This document shows positions 1 through 8,116 of a stretch of 64,000 bases of DNA, one piece after another; positions within the stretch are counted from its first letter, which is position 1; each line of letters starts with the position of its first letter. The notes under the pieces were generated by a model, which had not been told where the DNA came from, searched no databases, and worked only from the letters and a program-made list of their open reading frames with translations. The translations under genes were made by a program, and so were the position numbers. Source of the stretch: Alistipes putredinis DSM 17216. Its GTDB lineage: Bacteria > Bacteroidota > Bacteroidia > Bacteroidales > Rikenellaceae. The stretch spans positions 124,001-188,000 of the forward strand of contig NZ_DS499580.1 in assembly GCF_000154465.1 (NCBI RefSeq). The letters are read 5' to 3'.

Positions 1-81
1 CGTAATCCGTCCGCACATTCGGCGCAGGCAGTCGTCCGCCCAGTCCTGCACCTTTTCGATATAGTTTCGTTTCCTTTCCAT
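1..81 (-). CDS. traL: Conjugative transfer protein TraL, N-terminal fragment
   Basis: The first 27 codons of a leftward gene start with ATG at 81-79 and run off the window edge. The visible peptide begins MERKRNYIEKVQDWADDCL, which fits the short cytoplasmic N-terminus of TraL (DUF3989), a roughly 100-residue inner-membrane protein of Bacteroides conjugation machines. It starts four bases after the traK stop, as expected of the next gene in the tra operon. Only the N-terminus can be judged, so the call rests on position and the resemblance of this short segment. Confidence 0.7.
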   Translation of the reverse strand, partial: MERKRNYIEKVQDWADDCLRRMCGRIT

Positions 82-85
82 ACGG

Positions 86-709
86 CTATCTTTTAACGGT
101 TTGCAAATCCTTGTTCTCGGTAATGGTAAACGCTTCGATAATGAAGCCGTGCGGGTTGTTGTCGCTCCGTGTGGCGTTGAGCAGGCGGCACGAGGTCACA
201 AGGCTTCGCACCGTCAGGCTGCTTTCCCGGACAATCAACTGGCGGGCATACGTGTTCACCTTGTAGGGGTACTGGTCGAAGTCGCACTTCACGCTGTCAA
301 TCTCCACCGTCTGCGTGACGTTTCCGGAAATCACCCGGTTGTAGTAGCCCTTTTCCGCCAAGTCCTTGTAATAGTTGAAAGCGGTCTTGTCGGCGAGGAA
401 CAGCGAGCGTTTGATGTTGCTTTCGATAGCCCCCTTGTCGGGTGATAAGGTGAAAAACAGTTCGTGGAAACGCCGCACGTGCGATTTGGCTTCCACGGGT
501 CTGTTCTGCGCCATGTCCTGCGAGAGAGCCAGCATCAGGCTTTTACCGTTGTCGAGGACGTATATCTTCTGCCGCTGTTTTTCGGCGAAGCTGTACGAGT
601 TCCACACAGCAAAGCCCGTCACCAGTGCGCACAGGCAGATGAATACCAGCGCAAAGAGCCGGATTTGCCGGAAACTCGTTTCGATGTTCGTTAATGATTT
701 AAATTCCAT
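86..709 (-). CDS. traK: Conjugative transposon protein TraK (VirB8-like)
   Basis: This 207-residue protein has a short cytoplasmic N-terminus, one membrane helix at about residues 17-37 (LFALVFICLCALVTGFAVW) and a large periplasmic domain. That is the layout of TraK in CTnDOT-type elements and of VirB8 in type IV secretion, where it is an assembly scaffold linking inner-membrane and periplasmic parts. The length is typical. It lies between traJ and traL in a tightly spaced leftward operon, 20 bases after traJ. The family call is confident; the VirB8 analogy is from general knowledge of the family. Confidence 0.92.
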   Translation of the reverse strand: MEFKSLTNIETSFRQIRLFALVFICLCALVTGFAVWNSYSFAEKQRQKIYVLDNGKSLMLALSQDMAQNRPVEAKSHVRRFHELFFTLSPDKGAIESNIKRSLFLADKTAFNYYKDLAEKGYYNRVISGNVTQTVEIDSVKCDFDQYPYKVNTYARQLIVRESSLTVRSLVTSCRLLNATRSDNNPHGFIIEAFTITENKDLQTVKR

Positions 710-729
710 ATACTAAATTTTGATGTTGG

Positions 730-1731
730 TTATTTGAGTAGTTTTCCGGCTACTTTCCCGGTTGCCGCACCCGTCACAGCCCCGGCGATTGACCCAGCCC
801 GTGCCACGTTGCGGTTATAGGCAGACGTGCCGCCAGCCGACACAATCCAGCTTGCCACCGTAGGAATGGTGAAGTAGCCCACGATACCTATAATCATAAA
901 GATTACATACACGGTGCTGCTCCCGTCAGGAATGAAATTCGGGTCTGAAAGTTCCTGAATGTCCTTTTGGAGCATCAGCGTTTGTATGCGTGCCAGCACG
1001 CTGCTGAACAAGTCAGACACGGGCAACCACAGGTAAATGGAGATATAGCGTGAAATCCACTGGGTCAGCGTGCTTTGGAAACCGTCATAGACGGAAATCG
1101 CAAACGCCAGCGGACCCAGTATCGAAAGCACAATCAGGAAGAACGTGCGCAGCGTGTCGATAATCAGCCCCGCCGCCTGAAAGAGCATTTCCAACAGTTC
1201 CCTGAACCAGTCCCGGACGGACTTCTTGATGTTGTACGCCGCCCTGTCCATGTACATACCCGTCATAGTCACCATGTCGGAGGGCGACCAGCCCAGTTCT
1301 TCCAGTTGCCTGTCAAATTCCTCGTCCGATGCGAGGTAAGCCGTTTCGGGGCTTCGCATCAGGGCTTCATATTCCAGTCGGTCTTTTTGCGCCCGGTACT
1401 CGTTCATGTCGAAAGTCTGCGTTTCCATAAGCTGGTTGCATCCTTTCACCACTGGCGACAGCACCGTGTTGATAGTCCCCAGCACGAACGTGGGAAAGAA
1501 CATGATGCACAGCCCCAGCGCAAAGGGACGCAGGAGCGGGTACACGTCTATGGGTTCGGCACGTGCGAGCGACTGCCACACTTTTGCCGCCACGTAGAAC
1601 AAAGCCCCCAATCCGGCAATACCTTTCGCTACCCCCGTCATGTTGCTGCACAAGGGCATCATTTCATCGTACAGCACCCGCAACACTTGGTGCAAGTTGT
1701 CAAAATCCACTGCTGCTAATAACATAGGCAT
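730..1731 (-). CDS. traJ: Conjugative transposon protein TraJ (VirB6-like membrane protein)
   Basis: This 333-residue polytopic inner-membrane protein has several hydrophobic segments: about residues 35-50, 70-95, 185-215 and 270-295. TraJ is thought to play the VirB6 part, forming the inner-membrane channel of the mating bridge. The C-terminus is rich in Gly and Ala (AGAVTGAATGKVAGKLLK), usual for this family. The start at 1731 gives MPMLLAAVDF; a second Met two codons later is equally possible. It follows traI by 13 bases, so the two are certainly cotranscribed. Confidence 0.92.
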   Translation of the reverse strand: MPMLLAAVDFDNLHQVLRVLYDEMMPLCSNMTGVAKGIAGLGALFYVAAKVWQSLARAEPIDVYPLLRPFALGLCIMFFPTFVLGTINTVLSPVVKGCNQLMETQTFDMNEYRAQKDRLEYEALMRSPETAYLASDEEFDRQLEELGWSPSDMVTMTGMYMDRAAYNIKKSVRDWFRELLEMLFQAAGLIIDTLRTFFLIVLSILGPLAFAISVYDGFQSTLTQWISRYISIYLWLPVSDLFSSVLARIQTLMLQKDIQELSDPNFIPDGSSTVYVIFMIIGIVGYFTIPTVASWIVSAGGTSAYNRNVARAGSIAGAVTGAATGKVAGKLLK

Positions 1732-1744
1732 ACCGATTTATATG

Positions 1745-2371
1745 TTACCAGTAGCGTTCATCCGCCGAGCCGTAGAGAGCCAGCACCCGGTCGGTGTCGT
1801 TCTTCTTCTTTGCCCGCAGGTAGGACACGGAAATGTTCTTTCGGGTGTAGTAGTTCACGAGGTTGCGGTAATTCAATAGGCTTCGGTAGGCATTATCAAT
1901 AATGGCCAGCCGTTCAGCATCCGTCAGCGACATACCCGTAATGTTCACTACATTTTTCAAGTCCTGCAACACGTCCGAGCTTTCCGACATCAGTTTGGCA
2001 TAGCCGAACGAGATTGCCGACAGTTCGTCAGGCGTGAAATTCGGGTCTGCCAGCATACTTTGGAAGTTACGCACGTAGATTTCGGATATTTCCGCCACCA
2101 GTTCAATGGACTTCTTCACCTTGACACCGCCCTTAACCACGTCATGCACCGCTTTGAGCGCATCGTAATATTTTTTACCCTGCTGGAAAATCTTCTGCGC
2201 TTCCATGAAGCCGTCCAGCGTGTTCTTAGCTGTGGTGGAAGTCTGCACTATCTGCTTGGTGGTGTTGATGATACCCTGTGCCAAGTTGCCGGGGTCTGAC
2301 ACCACCCACTGTGCGGATGCCTTGCCGATGAAGCAAAGGCATACCGCCATAAGGAGAATTGTTTTCTTCAT
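1745..2371 (-). CDS. traI: Conjugal transfer protein TraI (DUF4141, secreted)
   Basis: A 208-residue protein with a clear Sec signal peptide (MKKTILLMAVCLCFIGKASA, cleavage before QWVVSDP). The rest is mostly helical and soluble, so it should sit in the periplasm. It belongs to the DUF4141 family found after TraG in Bacteroidales tra operons and may fill a VirB5-like minor pilus role, though this is not proven. It starts 12 bases after the traG stop and is followed by traJ. Confidence 0.9.
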   Translation of the reverse strand: MKKTILLMAVCLCFIGKASAQWVVSDPGNLAQGIINTTKQIVQTSTTAKNTLDGFMEAQKIFQQGKKYYDALKAVHDVVKGGVKVKKSIELVAEISEIYVRNFQSMLADPNFTPDELSAISFGYAKLMSESSDVLQDLKNVVNITGMSLTDAERLAIIDNAYRSLLNYRNLVNYYTRKNISVSYLRAKKKNDTDRVLALYGSADERYW

Positions 2372-2383
2372 GTTCCTGATTTT

Positions 2384-4897
2384 TTAAATTGTTGATGATT
2401 GGGGATTGCGTTTGCTTTCCGCAAGCCGCTTGATAGCCAGTTCAAGGTTGCCGCCCAGCTTCTCGGCGAGGGCGAACAGTTCCATTTTCTCGCTTTCCTC
2501 TGTCGTGAACGTGTAATATTCTTCCAGCGAAACTTCTGTTGCATATACCGCCGACTGCGTGCCGCCCAGCGAGAAGAAAACTTCCTTGTACTTCCGTCCG
2601 GGGTGGTTCGCCATGTTGATAGACAATATCTGCGAACGCTCCTTGTCGGTCAGTCCGAGCAGGTTTTGTATGTTGTCGAACTTGTTCAGGTATTTTCGCT
2701 GGTCTAACAGGATTTTGCAGTCCGAGTTATTGATGATACTCTCTTTCACTATGGGCGAAGCAATAATATCTTCCACTTCCTGCGTTACCACAATCGCTTC
2801 CCCGAAATACTTCCTGACGGTTTTGTACAAATATTTTATGTAATCTGCCATGTTCGCCGATGCAATCGCTTTCCACGCTTCCTCGATTAGTATTAACTTC
2901 CTTATCCCCTTTAACTTGCGCATTTTGTTTATAAAGGCTTCCATAATAATGATAGTCGTTATCGGGAATAAAATCTTGTGGTCTTTGATGTTGTCCAATT
3001 CAAAGACTATGAAGCGTTTATGCAGCAAATCCAGCTCCTTGTTGGAGTTCAGCAGGTAGTCGTACTCACCACCACGATAGTACGGTTCAAGCACGTTCAG
3101 GAAATTGTCTATGTCAAAATCCTTTTCCCTGACGTTCTTCTGTTCAAGCTGTCGGCGGTAATCATCCCGGACAAACTCGTAGAACGTGTTGAAGCAGGGC
3201 GTTACCGACCTGTCGCCCGTGATACGTTCGATATAGGCACTCACGGCATTAGACAACGCCACTTCTTCCGACCGCTTGGGGGCTTCATCGTCCCGCTTCC
3301 ACAGGGTGAGTATAAGGGTCTTGATACTCTCTTTCTTTTCGATGTCAAATACCCCGTCTTCGACATAGAACGGGTTGAACGCTATCGGGTTCTCGTTGGT
3401 GTAGGTGAAATAAATCCCGTCCTCGCCGTGCGTGCGGTTGTGGATAAGCTGGGACAGCCCCAAGTAGCTGTTACCCGTATCGACCAGCAGCACGTGCGCA
3501 CCCTGCTCGTAATACTGGCGCACCATGTGGTTGGTGAAGAAAGACTTTCCCGACCCGCTCGGCCCAAGTATGAACTTGTTGCGATTGGTGGTGATGCCTT
3601 TCTTCATGGGCAAATCCGATATGTCGATGTGCAGCGGGCGACCGCTCACCCTGTCCACCATTTTGATACCGAACGGGGAAAGCGAACTCTTGTAGTTCGT
3701 TTCTTCCACGAACAGGCAGAGAGCCTGCCCCAAGAACGTGTAGAAACTTTCCTCTGCCGGGAAGTCGGCTTCGTTGCCGGGTATGCCCGCCCAAAAGAGC
3801 GTGGGCGTGTCGGTGGTGTTGTGGCGTGGCTTGCACTCCATTAGCGCAAGCTGGCTTCCCACATCGTTGCGTATGCGTTTGAGTTCGTCCCTGTCGTCAC
3901 TCCATGCCATGACGTTGCAGTGGCAACGCACCGAGATAAGCCCCTTGCTGTGCGCTTCGTTCAAGTACTCGTCTATCCATTCTTTGTTCACTTGGTTGGC
4001 ACGGGAATAGCGGGAGAGCGATTGCATATTCCGGGCGGTCTGCTCGAAGTTCTTCAGGTTTTCGGCGTGGTCGTCTATGAAGATGAACTGGTTATAGACG
4101 TGGTTACACGATAACAGCACGCCCACCGGGGCGGCGAATGACAGTCGGCAGTCGCTCCGGTCAGTGGACAGCTTCTCAAATCGGCAGTCCGTCCCGACCT
4201 TTCCGGGCAAATCTTCCACGTCCGAAAGCGTGTGCAGGCACAGTATATCGTCCCCGACACGCATTTCTTCCGGGTACAGCCCGATGTCTTTCAGGCAAGT
4301 AGTGTCGGTTTGCGAGAGCGAGAAGTATTTCTCGATGATGCCCGCCTTTCCGTCCTGCCCGGTGATTTCCGATGCCGCCAGCCGGGTAAGGGTGACAAAT
4401 CCGCTGTCGTTCATAATCCTTTCAAACTGCCCGACCGCTTCGATGAACTTTGCCGCCGCTTCCTTGTCGGCTATCTCCTGCGGGACAATCCTGCCCCGGC
4501 AGAGGGTGGAGAAGTCGCTCTGTCGGCGGCTTCTCTCCCTTGTCGTCTTTGTCAGGAACAGGTAGCAGTAATGGTTCAGGAACGGGCGTTCATTGAAATG
4601 TCGTTCAAAGGAGCGGCTTAAAAAACTAAGTTCGTCCCTTTCGGTGTCGGGCTGGTAGTTCTCCTTGATGAAGAAGTCCTGCTTGTGTACTATGGAGTAG
4701 TCGGGCAGTACCTTGATTGCCTTGTACCACGCCGAATGTATGGCTTCATACTCGGCACTGGTGACGGTGAACAGTTCGGGCAGTTCCACCCTGAAAGCCA
4801 CCGTTATGTCCGCATCCTTTGAAATGATGCAGCCGTTCTCCACCGCCAAAAGTGGAAATTTCCTTTCCAGCGTGGTAGCCTTTAATATATTCCTCAT
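2384..4897 (-). CDS. traG: Conjugation ATPase TraG (VirB4-like)
   Basis: An 837-residue ATPase that powers assembly of the mating apparatus. Walker A (GPSGSGKSFFTNHM) is near residue 445 and Walker B (KLILIEEAWKA) near residue 670, as in VirB4/TraC ATPases. The same frame stays open upstream to 5149, but that stretch overlaps traF and reads as basic non-protein sequence. The ATG at 4897 (MRNILKATTLERKF) gives the family's normal length and overlaps the traF stop as ATGA, a sign of translational coupling. Confidence 0.95.
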   Translation of the reverse strand: MRNILKATTLERKFPLLAVENGCIISKDADITVAFRVELPELFTVTSAEYEAIHSAWYKAIKVLPDYSIVHKQDFFIKENYQPDTERDELSFLSRSFERHFNERPFLNHYCYLFLTKTTRERSRRQSDFSTLCRGRIVPQEIADKEAAAKFIEAVGQFERIMNDSGFVTLTRLAASEITGQDGKAGIIEKYFSLSQTDTTCLKDIGLYPEEMRVGDDILCLHTLSDVEDLPGKVGTDCRFEKLSTDRSDCRLSFAAPVGVLLSCNHVYNQFIFIDDHAENLKNFEQTARNMQSLSRYSRANQVNKEWIDEYLNEAHSKGLISVRCHCNVMAWSDDRDELKRIRNDVGSQLALMECKPRHNTTDTPTLFWAGIPGNEADFPAEESFYTFLGQALCLFVEETNYKSSLSPFGIKMVDRVSGRPLHIDISDLPMKKGITTNRNKFILGPSGSGKSFFTNHMVRQYYEQGAHVLLVDTGNSYLGLSQLIHNRTHGEDGIYFTYTNENPIAFNPFYVEDGVFDIEKKESIKTLILTLWKRDDEAPKRSEEVALSNAVSAYIERITGDRSVTPCFNTFYEFVRDDYRRQLEQKNVREKDFDIDNFLNVLEPYYRGGEYDYLLNSNKELDLLHKRFIVFELDNIKDHKILFPITTIIIMEAFINKMRKLKGIRKLILIEEAWKAIASANMADYIKYLYKTVRKYFGEAIVVTQEVEDIIASPIVKESIINNSDCKILLDQRKYLNKFDNIQNLLGLTDKERSQILSINMANHPGRKYKEVFFSLGGTQSAVYATEVSLEEYYTFTTEESEKMELFALAEKLGGNLELAIKRLAESKRNPQSSTI

Positions 4898-5229
4898 GTT
4901 CTTTCTTCCTTTCTTCTTTTGTAATTGAACAGCCGGGGTATCGCCTTTCGGCTGATAATGAAGCGTGGGTGTCTTTTGCGTGCGGCTGCTTTCATCAGCC
5001 CGTGCGTGCCGTACCGTGCGTTGAGCCGGAACGTCTGCCACACGAGCAGCAGCGAAGCCGACACGATGAAACCGATACATAGCCACTGGTTCGCGCCTGC
5101 CATGAACAGGACGATGAACACCACGAACACGGCGAGCAAGCCGCCGCAAAAGATAAAGAGGTACTGGCTTTTTAACCCCTTGAATTCCACTGGCTTCCCG
5201 ATACCCCTGTTTACCGGATATTCAGACAT
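4894..5229 (-). CDS. traF: Conjugal transfer protein TraF (DUF4133, VirB3-like)
   Basis: A 111-residue protein beginning MSEYPVNRGIGKPVEFKGL, the conserved opening of TraF, followed by two membrane helices at about residues 24-45 and 50-70. Small two-helix proteins placed between the pilin and the VirB4 ATPase play the VirB3 role. The frame is open upstream to 5277 but the ATG at 5229 matches the family N-terminus. The stop overlaps the traG start (ATGA), and traE ends 10 bases upstream. Confidence 0.93.
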   Translation of the reverse strand: MSEYPVNRGIGKPVEFKGLKSQYLFIFCGGLLAVFVVFIVLFMAGANQWLCIGFIVSASLLLVWQTFRLNARYGTHGLMKAAARKRHPRFIISRKAIPRLFNYKRRKEERT

Positions 5230-5239
5230 AGCCGCTGGT

Positions 5240-5536
5240 TTAGAGGAAGAACGACCGCAGGATAGTGGCGGCAACAATTAAAAAGATGCACGCCCCGAAC
5301 CAACTGGCGGCGGTCTTTGAGGTGTCGGGGTCGCCGCTCGAAAATTTGTTATATACTTTTACCCCGCCAATCAAGCCGCAGACCGCCCCGATTGCGTACA
5401 CCAGTTTTGTTCCGGGGTCGAAATACCCGGTGATTAGGTTCGTGGCTTCGGTGATGCCCGCCTGCCCGTTGCCCTGTGCGTAGGCACTTACCGCAGCGGC
5501 AAGGATAGCCGCCGACAAAAAGATTTTCTTTCTCAT
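5240..5536 (-). CDS. traE: Conjugal transfer protein TraE (DUF4134, pilin-like)
   Basis: A 98-residue protein with a signal peptide (MRKKIFLSAAILAAAVSAYA, cleaved before QGNGQ) and two hydrophobic helices, the size and layout of VirB2-type pilins. It starts the core traE-F-G-I-J-K-L block. Unlike the rest of the operon it has a 164-base gap in front of it (5,537-5,700). That gap contains a structured leader with a site complementary to the putative small RNA at 20,031-20,118, so traE is probably the control point for downstream tra genes. Confidence 0.93.
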   Translation of the reverse strand: MRKKIFLSAAILAAAVSAYAQGNGQAGITEATNLITGYFDPGTKLVYAIGAVCGLIGGVKVYNKFSSGDPDTSKTAASWFGACIFLIVAATILRSFFL

Positions 5537-5593
5537 TGTGATTTGTTTTTAATGCCGGGCGGCGGGTGGGAAGTCCGCCTTTCCCGGCTGGTG

Positions 5594-5629
5594 AATAATT
5601 TGAAATTTTAGTGGTCGGGGATAGTCCCG
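5594..5629 (-). promoter_or_regulatory. traE leader: hairpin plus small-RNA target site
   Basis: In the tra mRNA this leader reads CGGGACTATCCCCG (a small hairpin, 5,629-5,616), then ACCACTAAAATTTCAAATTA (from 5,615). The same arrangement, CGGGACTATTCCCG followed by ACCACTAAAATTCCAATTAT, occurs in front of the orf3-exc operon at 16,565-16,600. Bases 5,594-5,615 match the candidate small RNA at 20,068-20,088 except for one extra base. Because the tra mRNA is made from the opposite strand, the two RNAs would be complementary. The site lies 58-79 nt upstream of the traE ATG. Confidence 0.7.
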
Positions 5630-5700
5630 TTTGTCTGTTTGGTTTTCAGGTTGCCAATCAACCGTAGTCACGTTGCTTCATATTGTTACACGTTATTATA

Positions 5701-6363
5701 TTATAGGAAATCGTTCATGTCGAACGCTTCGTGTTCCTTGCTTGTATTGCCAGCTTCGGCAGGGACAGCAGCCGTAGCCAGTTCCCCTTCGTTGCGTCCC
5801 AGCAGTTCCGCCACCTTTGCCAGCCCGCCGTTGATGTTCTCCACCACCGCATCGTAGAGGTTCGTCCCCTCAATGCTTGCCAGTGTCCCGGCTGCTTGCC
5901 GTTTCTCCGTTTCGGTGGGGTTGTCGGCGTTCGCCGTGCGTACCGCTTCGCCCAGTTCGTCAAAGCTCACGCCCGTAGCCCGCCCGGTATCATCGTCACC
6001 GTCCATGTACCCGGCTATTTCCTCGTCCTCGTAGTCGGGTTCGTCATTCTCGTAACCGGGCGTTTCTTCCGCTTCGGCTACTGCTTCCGGAATGTTTTCT
6101 TCCGGCTGTCCGTCAGCCTGCGGCGCAAAAATAGTATCATTTTCAGCCGCTTGCTGGAGGTGTCCCGATTTGTCCTGCGCTGTCCCGATTAGTCCGCCCT
6201 TGTATCGGCTTTCACCTATCAGCGTGTAGCCCGAAACCTCGTTTCGTGGGAGTGGCGCATCATCCGTTCTGCCCGGTGATGTCCGGCTGTCCGTGTAGCG
6301 ATACCACAGCCATAGGGCGATATAGTACACCAAAAACCCGGTAAGTATGCAATAGATAACCAT
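5701..6363 (-). CDS. traD: Conjugal transfer protein TraD
   Basis: A 220-residue protein with one N-terminal membrane helix (about residues 3-22, IYCILTGFLVYYIALWLWY) and a long, very acidic, low-complexity cytoplasmic part rich in Glu and Asp around residues 85-130. It sits where TraD lies in CTnDOT-type operons, two bases after the DUF3408 gene. Function is unknown beyond a requirement for the tra operon. The coding sequence contains one copy of a 10-bp-phased TGTCC array (6,161-6,195) that also occurs in noncoding DNA of this element. Confidence 0.8.
   Translation of the reverse strand: MVIYCILTGFLVYYIALWLWYRYTDSRTSPGRTDDAPLPRNEVSGYTLIGESRYKGGLIGTAQDKSGHLQQAAENDTIFAPQADGQPEENIPEAVAEAEETPGYENDEPDYEDEEIAGYMDGDDDTGRATGVSFDELGEAVRTANADNPTETEKRQAAGTLASIEGTNLYDAVVENINGGLAKVAELLGRNEGELATAAVPAEAGNTSKEHEAFDMNDFL
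6161..6195 (-). repeat. Phased TGTCC/GGACA box array, copy 1 (inside traD)
   Basis: TGTCC boxes start at 6161, 6171 and 6181, followed by AGTCC at 6191, exactly one helical turn apart. The first 26 bases (6,161-6,186) are identical to 7,810-7,835, and an inverted version lies at 16,481-16,515. Exact 10-bp spacing suggests side-by-side binding of a protein on one face of DNA. Conservation inside a coding sequence and in two noncoding places is not explained by the protein code. Confidence 0.65.
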
Positions 6364-6365
6364 AG

Positions 6366-6767
6366 TCAGACAGGCTTTTGGAAGTGGCTTTCGTACAGGG
6401 TGTTTATCTCGTCTTGGTACTGCTCGAAGTGCCGCAGCAGAATGTTTTCCACGTAGCTGCTTACCGTCACCTTGCGCCCGCCTATCACCGTCACGATACG
6501 CATCAGCTTCTCGTGCGTGGTACGGCTCACGTACAAGGGCTGTCGGTCTGCCAGTTCCACTTTCTGAAAGTAGGTTTCCCGGTAGTTGCCTGAACCGCCC
6601 TTGCGCTTGCGGGGTGTCGGTTTCTCTACTTGCACCGTTTCTGTTTGTGTTTCTTGCGGTACATCATTCGTCTTATTATTATCTTGTTTACTGGGAACAC
6701 CCTGCGATATAAGCTCTTTCATGAAATCCTCGTCTATCTTCGGCATCCCGCCGCTTTGTTTTGCCAT
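6366..6767 (-). CDS. DUF3408 conjugation protein (TraB/TraC position)
   Basis: A 133-residue protein with a charged, disordered first half containing a PRKRKGG patch. The conserved DUF3408 half includes YVSRTTHEKLMRIVTVIGG and SSYVENILLRHFEQY, which resembles a ribbon-helix-helix fold. Such small proteins sit between the ParA-like TraA and TraD in Bacteroidales ICEs and are thought to act in the cytoplasm, perhaps partnering TraA or DNA. Its start is one base from the traA stop. The exact letter name differs between elements, so no symbol is given. Confidence 0.85.
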   Translation of the reverse strand: MAKQSGGMPKIDEDFMKELISQGVPSKQDNNKTNDVPQETQTETVQVEKPTPRKRKGGSGNYRETYFQKVELADRQPLYVSRTTHEKLMRIVTVIGGRKVTVSSYVENILLRHFEQYQDEINTLYESHFQKPV

Positions 6768-6768
6768 A

Positions 6769-7551
6769 TCATTTTAATTTGATGTAGTACACTATTTCGG
6801 TTATCAGTTCTTCCAAGTTGCTTCCCCTTACCAGCGGGCGGCTGGCGGGAAAGAGCGTGGAGCGGAACACCGCCTTTTTATCCGCCACCAGTTCCTTTTT
6901 GTAGCGTTTGGTATCGGGGATAAAGGTTTTCATCAGCGGCAGTTCCAGTTCCTTAATGGTCTTGTCATAGGCGGTGTAAAGGTCTGTTTTCTCCCGTCCG
7001 TCCACCATGTTCCAAAAGAGGTACAGCCCGGCAAGTCGGCAGGCTTCATTCCTCACCAATAGCTTTTGGATAGCCATTGCGAACGACAGGCTGCTTTCCA
7101 GCACCACCTTGTCGGCTGAAATGGGGGTGAAAATGTAGTCCATGCCCGCAAGGGAGTTTATCACGCCCTTGCTATTCACCGTGCCGGGCAGGTCGAAAAA
7201 CACTATATCCGGCACGTGTCCGGCGGCTATATGTTCGTCAGCCGTTGCAATCGCCTTTTCGGGTGAACTGCACAATACCGGATAGGCTTTCTTCCCCAGC
7301 CGGGTAAACTGTTCATACGCCATGCGCTTGTAATCTTCATCCGCCCCGACCTGCTCGGCATCCCGCTTGCGCATCCCGGCAATGGAGTGTTGGGGATAGT
7401 CGCAATCGACCACCGCCACATCGTAGCCTTTGAGGTAGTAGAGGTAACTCGCCGCCAGCACGGTAAAGGTGGTTTTGCCGACCCCGCCCTTTTGTGTGGA
7501 AAAGGCGACATAAAGGGGTGTTTTCTCGTTTTCCATATTGCTTCCGTTCAT
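6769..7551 (-). CDS. traA: ParA-family ATPase TraA
   Basis: A 260-residue P-loop ATPase with a deviant Walker A motif KGGVGKTT at residues 21-28 and an aspartate-rich strand AVVDCDYPQHS near residues 47-57, as in ParA/MinD/Soj proteins. It is the first gene of the leftward tra operon and is expected to help organise the conjugation machinery or DNA in the cell. The start may be at 7551 (MNGSNMEN) or at the Met five codons later (7536). A 565-base noncoding region upstream carries degenerate repeats, a phased TGTCC array and the candidate oriT. Confidence 0.92.
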   Translation of the reverse strand: MNGSNMENEKTPLYVAFSTQKGGVGKTTFTVLAASYLYYLKGYDVAVVDCDYPQHSIAGMRKRDAEQVGADEDYKRMAYEQFTRLGKKAYPVLCSSPEKAIATADEHIAAGHVPDIVFFDLPGTVNSKGVINSLAGMDYIFTPISADKVVLESSLSFAMAIQKLLVRNEACRLAGLYLFWNMVDGREKTDLYTAYDKTIKELELPLMKTFIPDTKRYKKELVADKKAVFRSTLFPASRPLVRGSNLEELITEIVYYIKLK

Positions 7552-7574
7552 TATTGGTTGATAGATTTATTTAT

Positions 7575-7775
7575 TGCTTTCAATCATTCATTCTTTCCAT
7601 GTTGCAATCTTGAAATATTGAAAGATTGTTTTATTTCAATCTTGCTTTCCTGCTTTCATTCTTTCTTGAAATATTGAAGTCCTGCAATCCTGCTTTCTTG
7701 AAATCCTGCTTTCAATCATTCTTTCCTGATTGGAATATTTCTTTCAATCTTGCTTTCAATCTTGAAATCCGATGC
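7575..7775. repeat. Degenerate short repeat block upstream of traA
   Basis: About 200 bases are built from imperfect copies of a few short words: TTTCAATCTTG (at least three), GCTTTCAATCATTC (two), TTGAAATATTGAA (two) and CTTGAAATCC (two), with related CTTTCCTG and TGCAATC variants. No reading frame explains them. They lie between traA and the oriT/mob region, where regulator-binding or replication-type iterons would be plausible, but nothing in the sequence proves either. The block looks like slipped or recombined tandem DNA. Confidence 0.6.
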
Positions 7776-7809
7776 AAAAAAAGGGAGAAAAAACGTCCCC
7801 TGAAAACCT

Positions 7810-7844
7810 TGTCCCGATTTGTCCTGCGCTGTCCCATTTTGTCC
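7810..7844 (-). repeat. Phased TGTCC/GGACA box array, copy 2
   Basis: TGTCC occurs at 7810, 7820, 7830 and 7840, a perfect 10-bp period. The first 26 bases equal 6,161-6,186. The block lies about 260 bp upstream of traA and 270 bp upstream of mobA, so it could serve either operon or the transfer origin. Confidence 0.65.
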
Positions 7845-7877
7845 ACCAACCGCCTATTTTACAGCATTATAAATCAC

Positions 7878-8062
7878 CGTTACTTTGCAGCGGAGTAACG
7901 AACCGCAGGGGGCGCAGGTGTAAAACCGGGCTGGTGAGCGGCAGGGCTTACCGTTCCACGCTAACCCCAATCCGTCCGTGACGGATTTCGATTTTCGTCA
8001 GAAAATAGCAAGGTGTGTTTTGTAGCATACAAAACCGTTTTCCGTGCCTGAAAACGCCTTGC
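7878..8062. other. Candidate origin of transfer (oriT): clustered inverted repeats
   Basis: Three inverted repeats lie just upstream of the mob genes. CGTTACT/AGTAACG spans 7,878-7,900. AATCCGTC-cgt-GACGGATT spans 7,969-7,987. The third, 8,008-8,062, would fold as a three-way junction: outer stem GCAAGG/CCTTGC, inner stems TTTTGTA-gca-TACAAAA and CGTTTTC-cgtgcct-GAAAACG. All arms are perfect. Relaxases nick beside such repeats, and oriT usually lies next to mobA, here 55 bp away. An mRNA leader structure for mobA is the alternative. The nick site cannot be named. Confidence 0.5.
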
Positions 8063-8116
8063 CCCTTGCGGGGGTAAAAATCACTCCGAAGTCGTAATTT
8101 TTTAATTCAAAGAAGT

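Noticed and set aside
4898..5149. Longer TraG starting at 5149
   Set aside because: The extension overlaps traF completely and is unlike any TraG N-terminus; ATG 4897 gives the usual length and an ATGA overlap.
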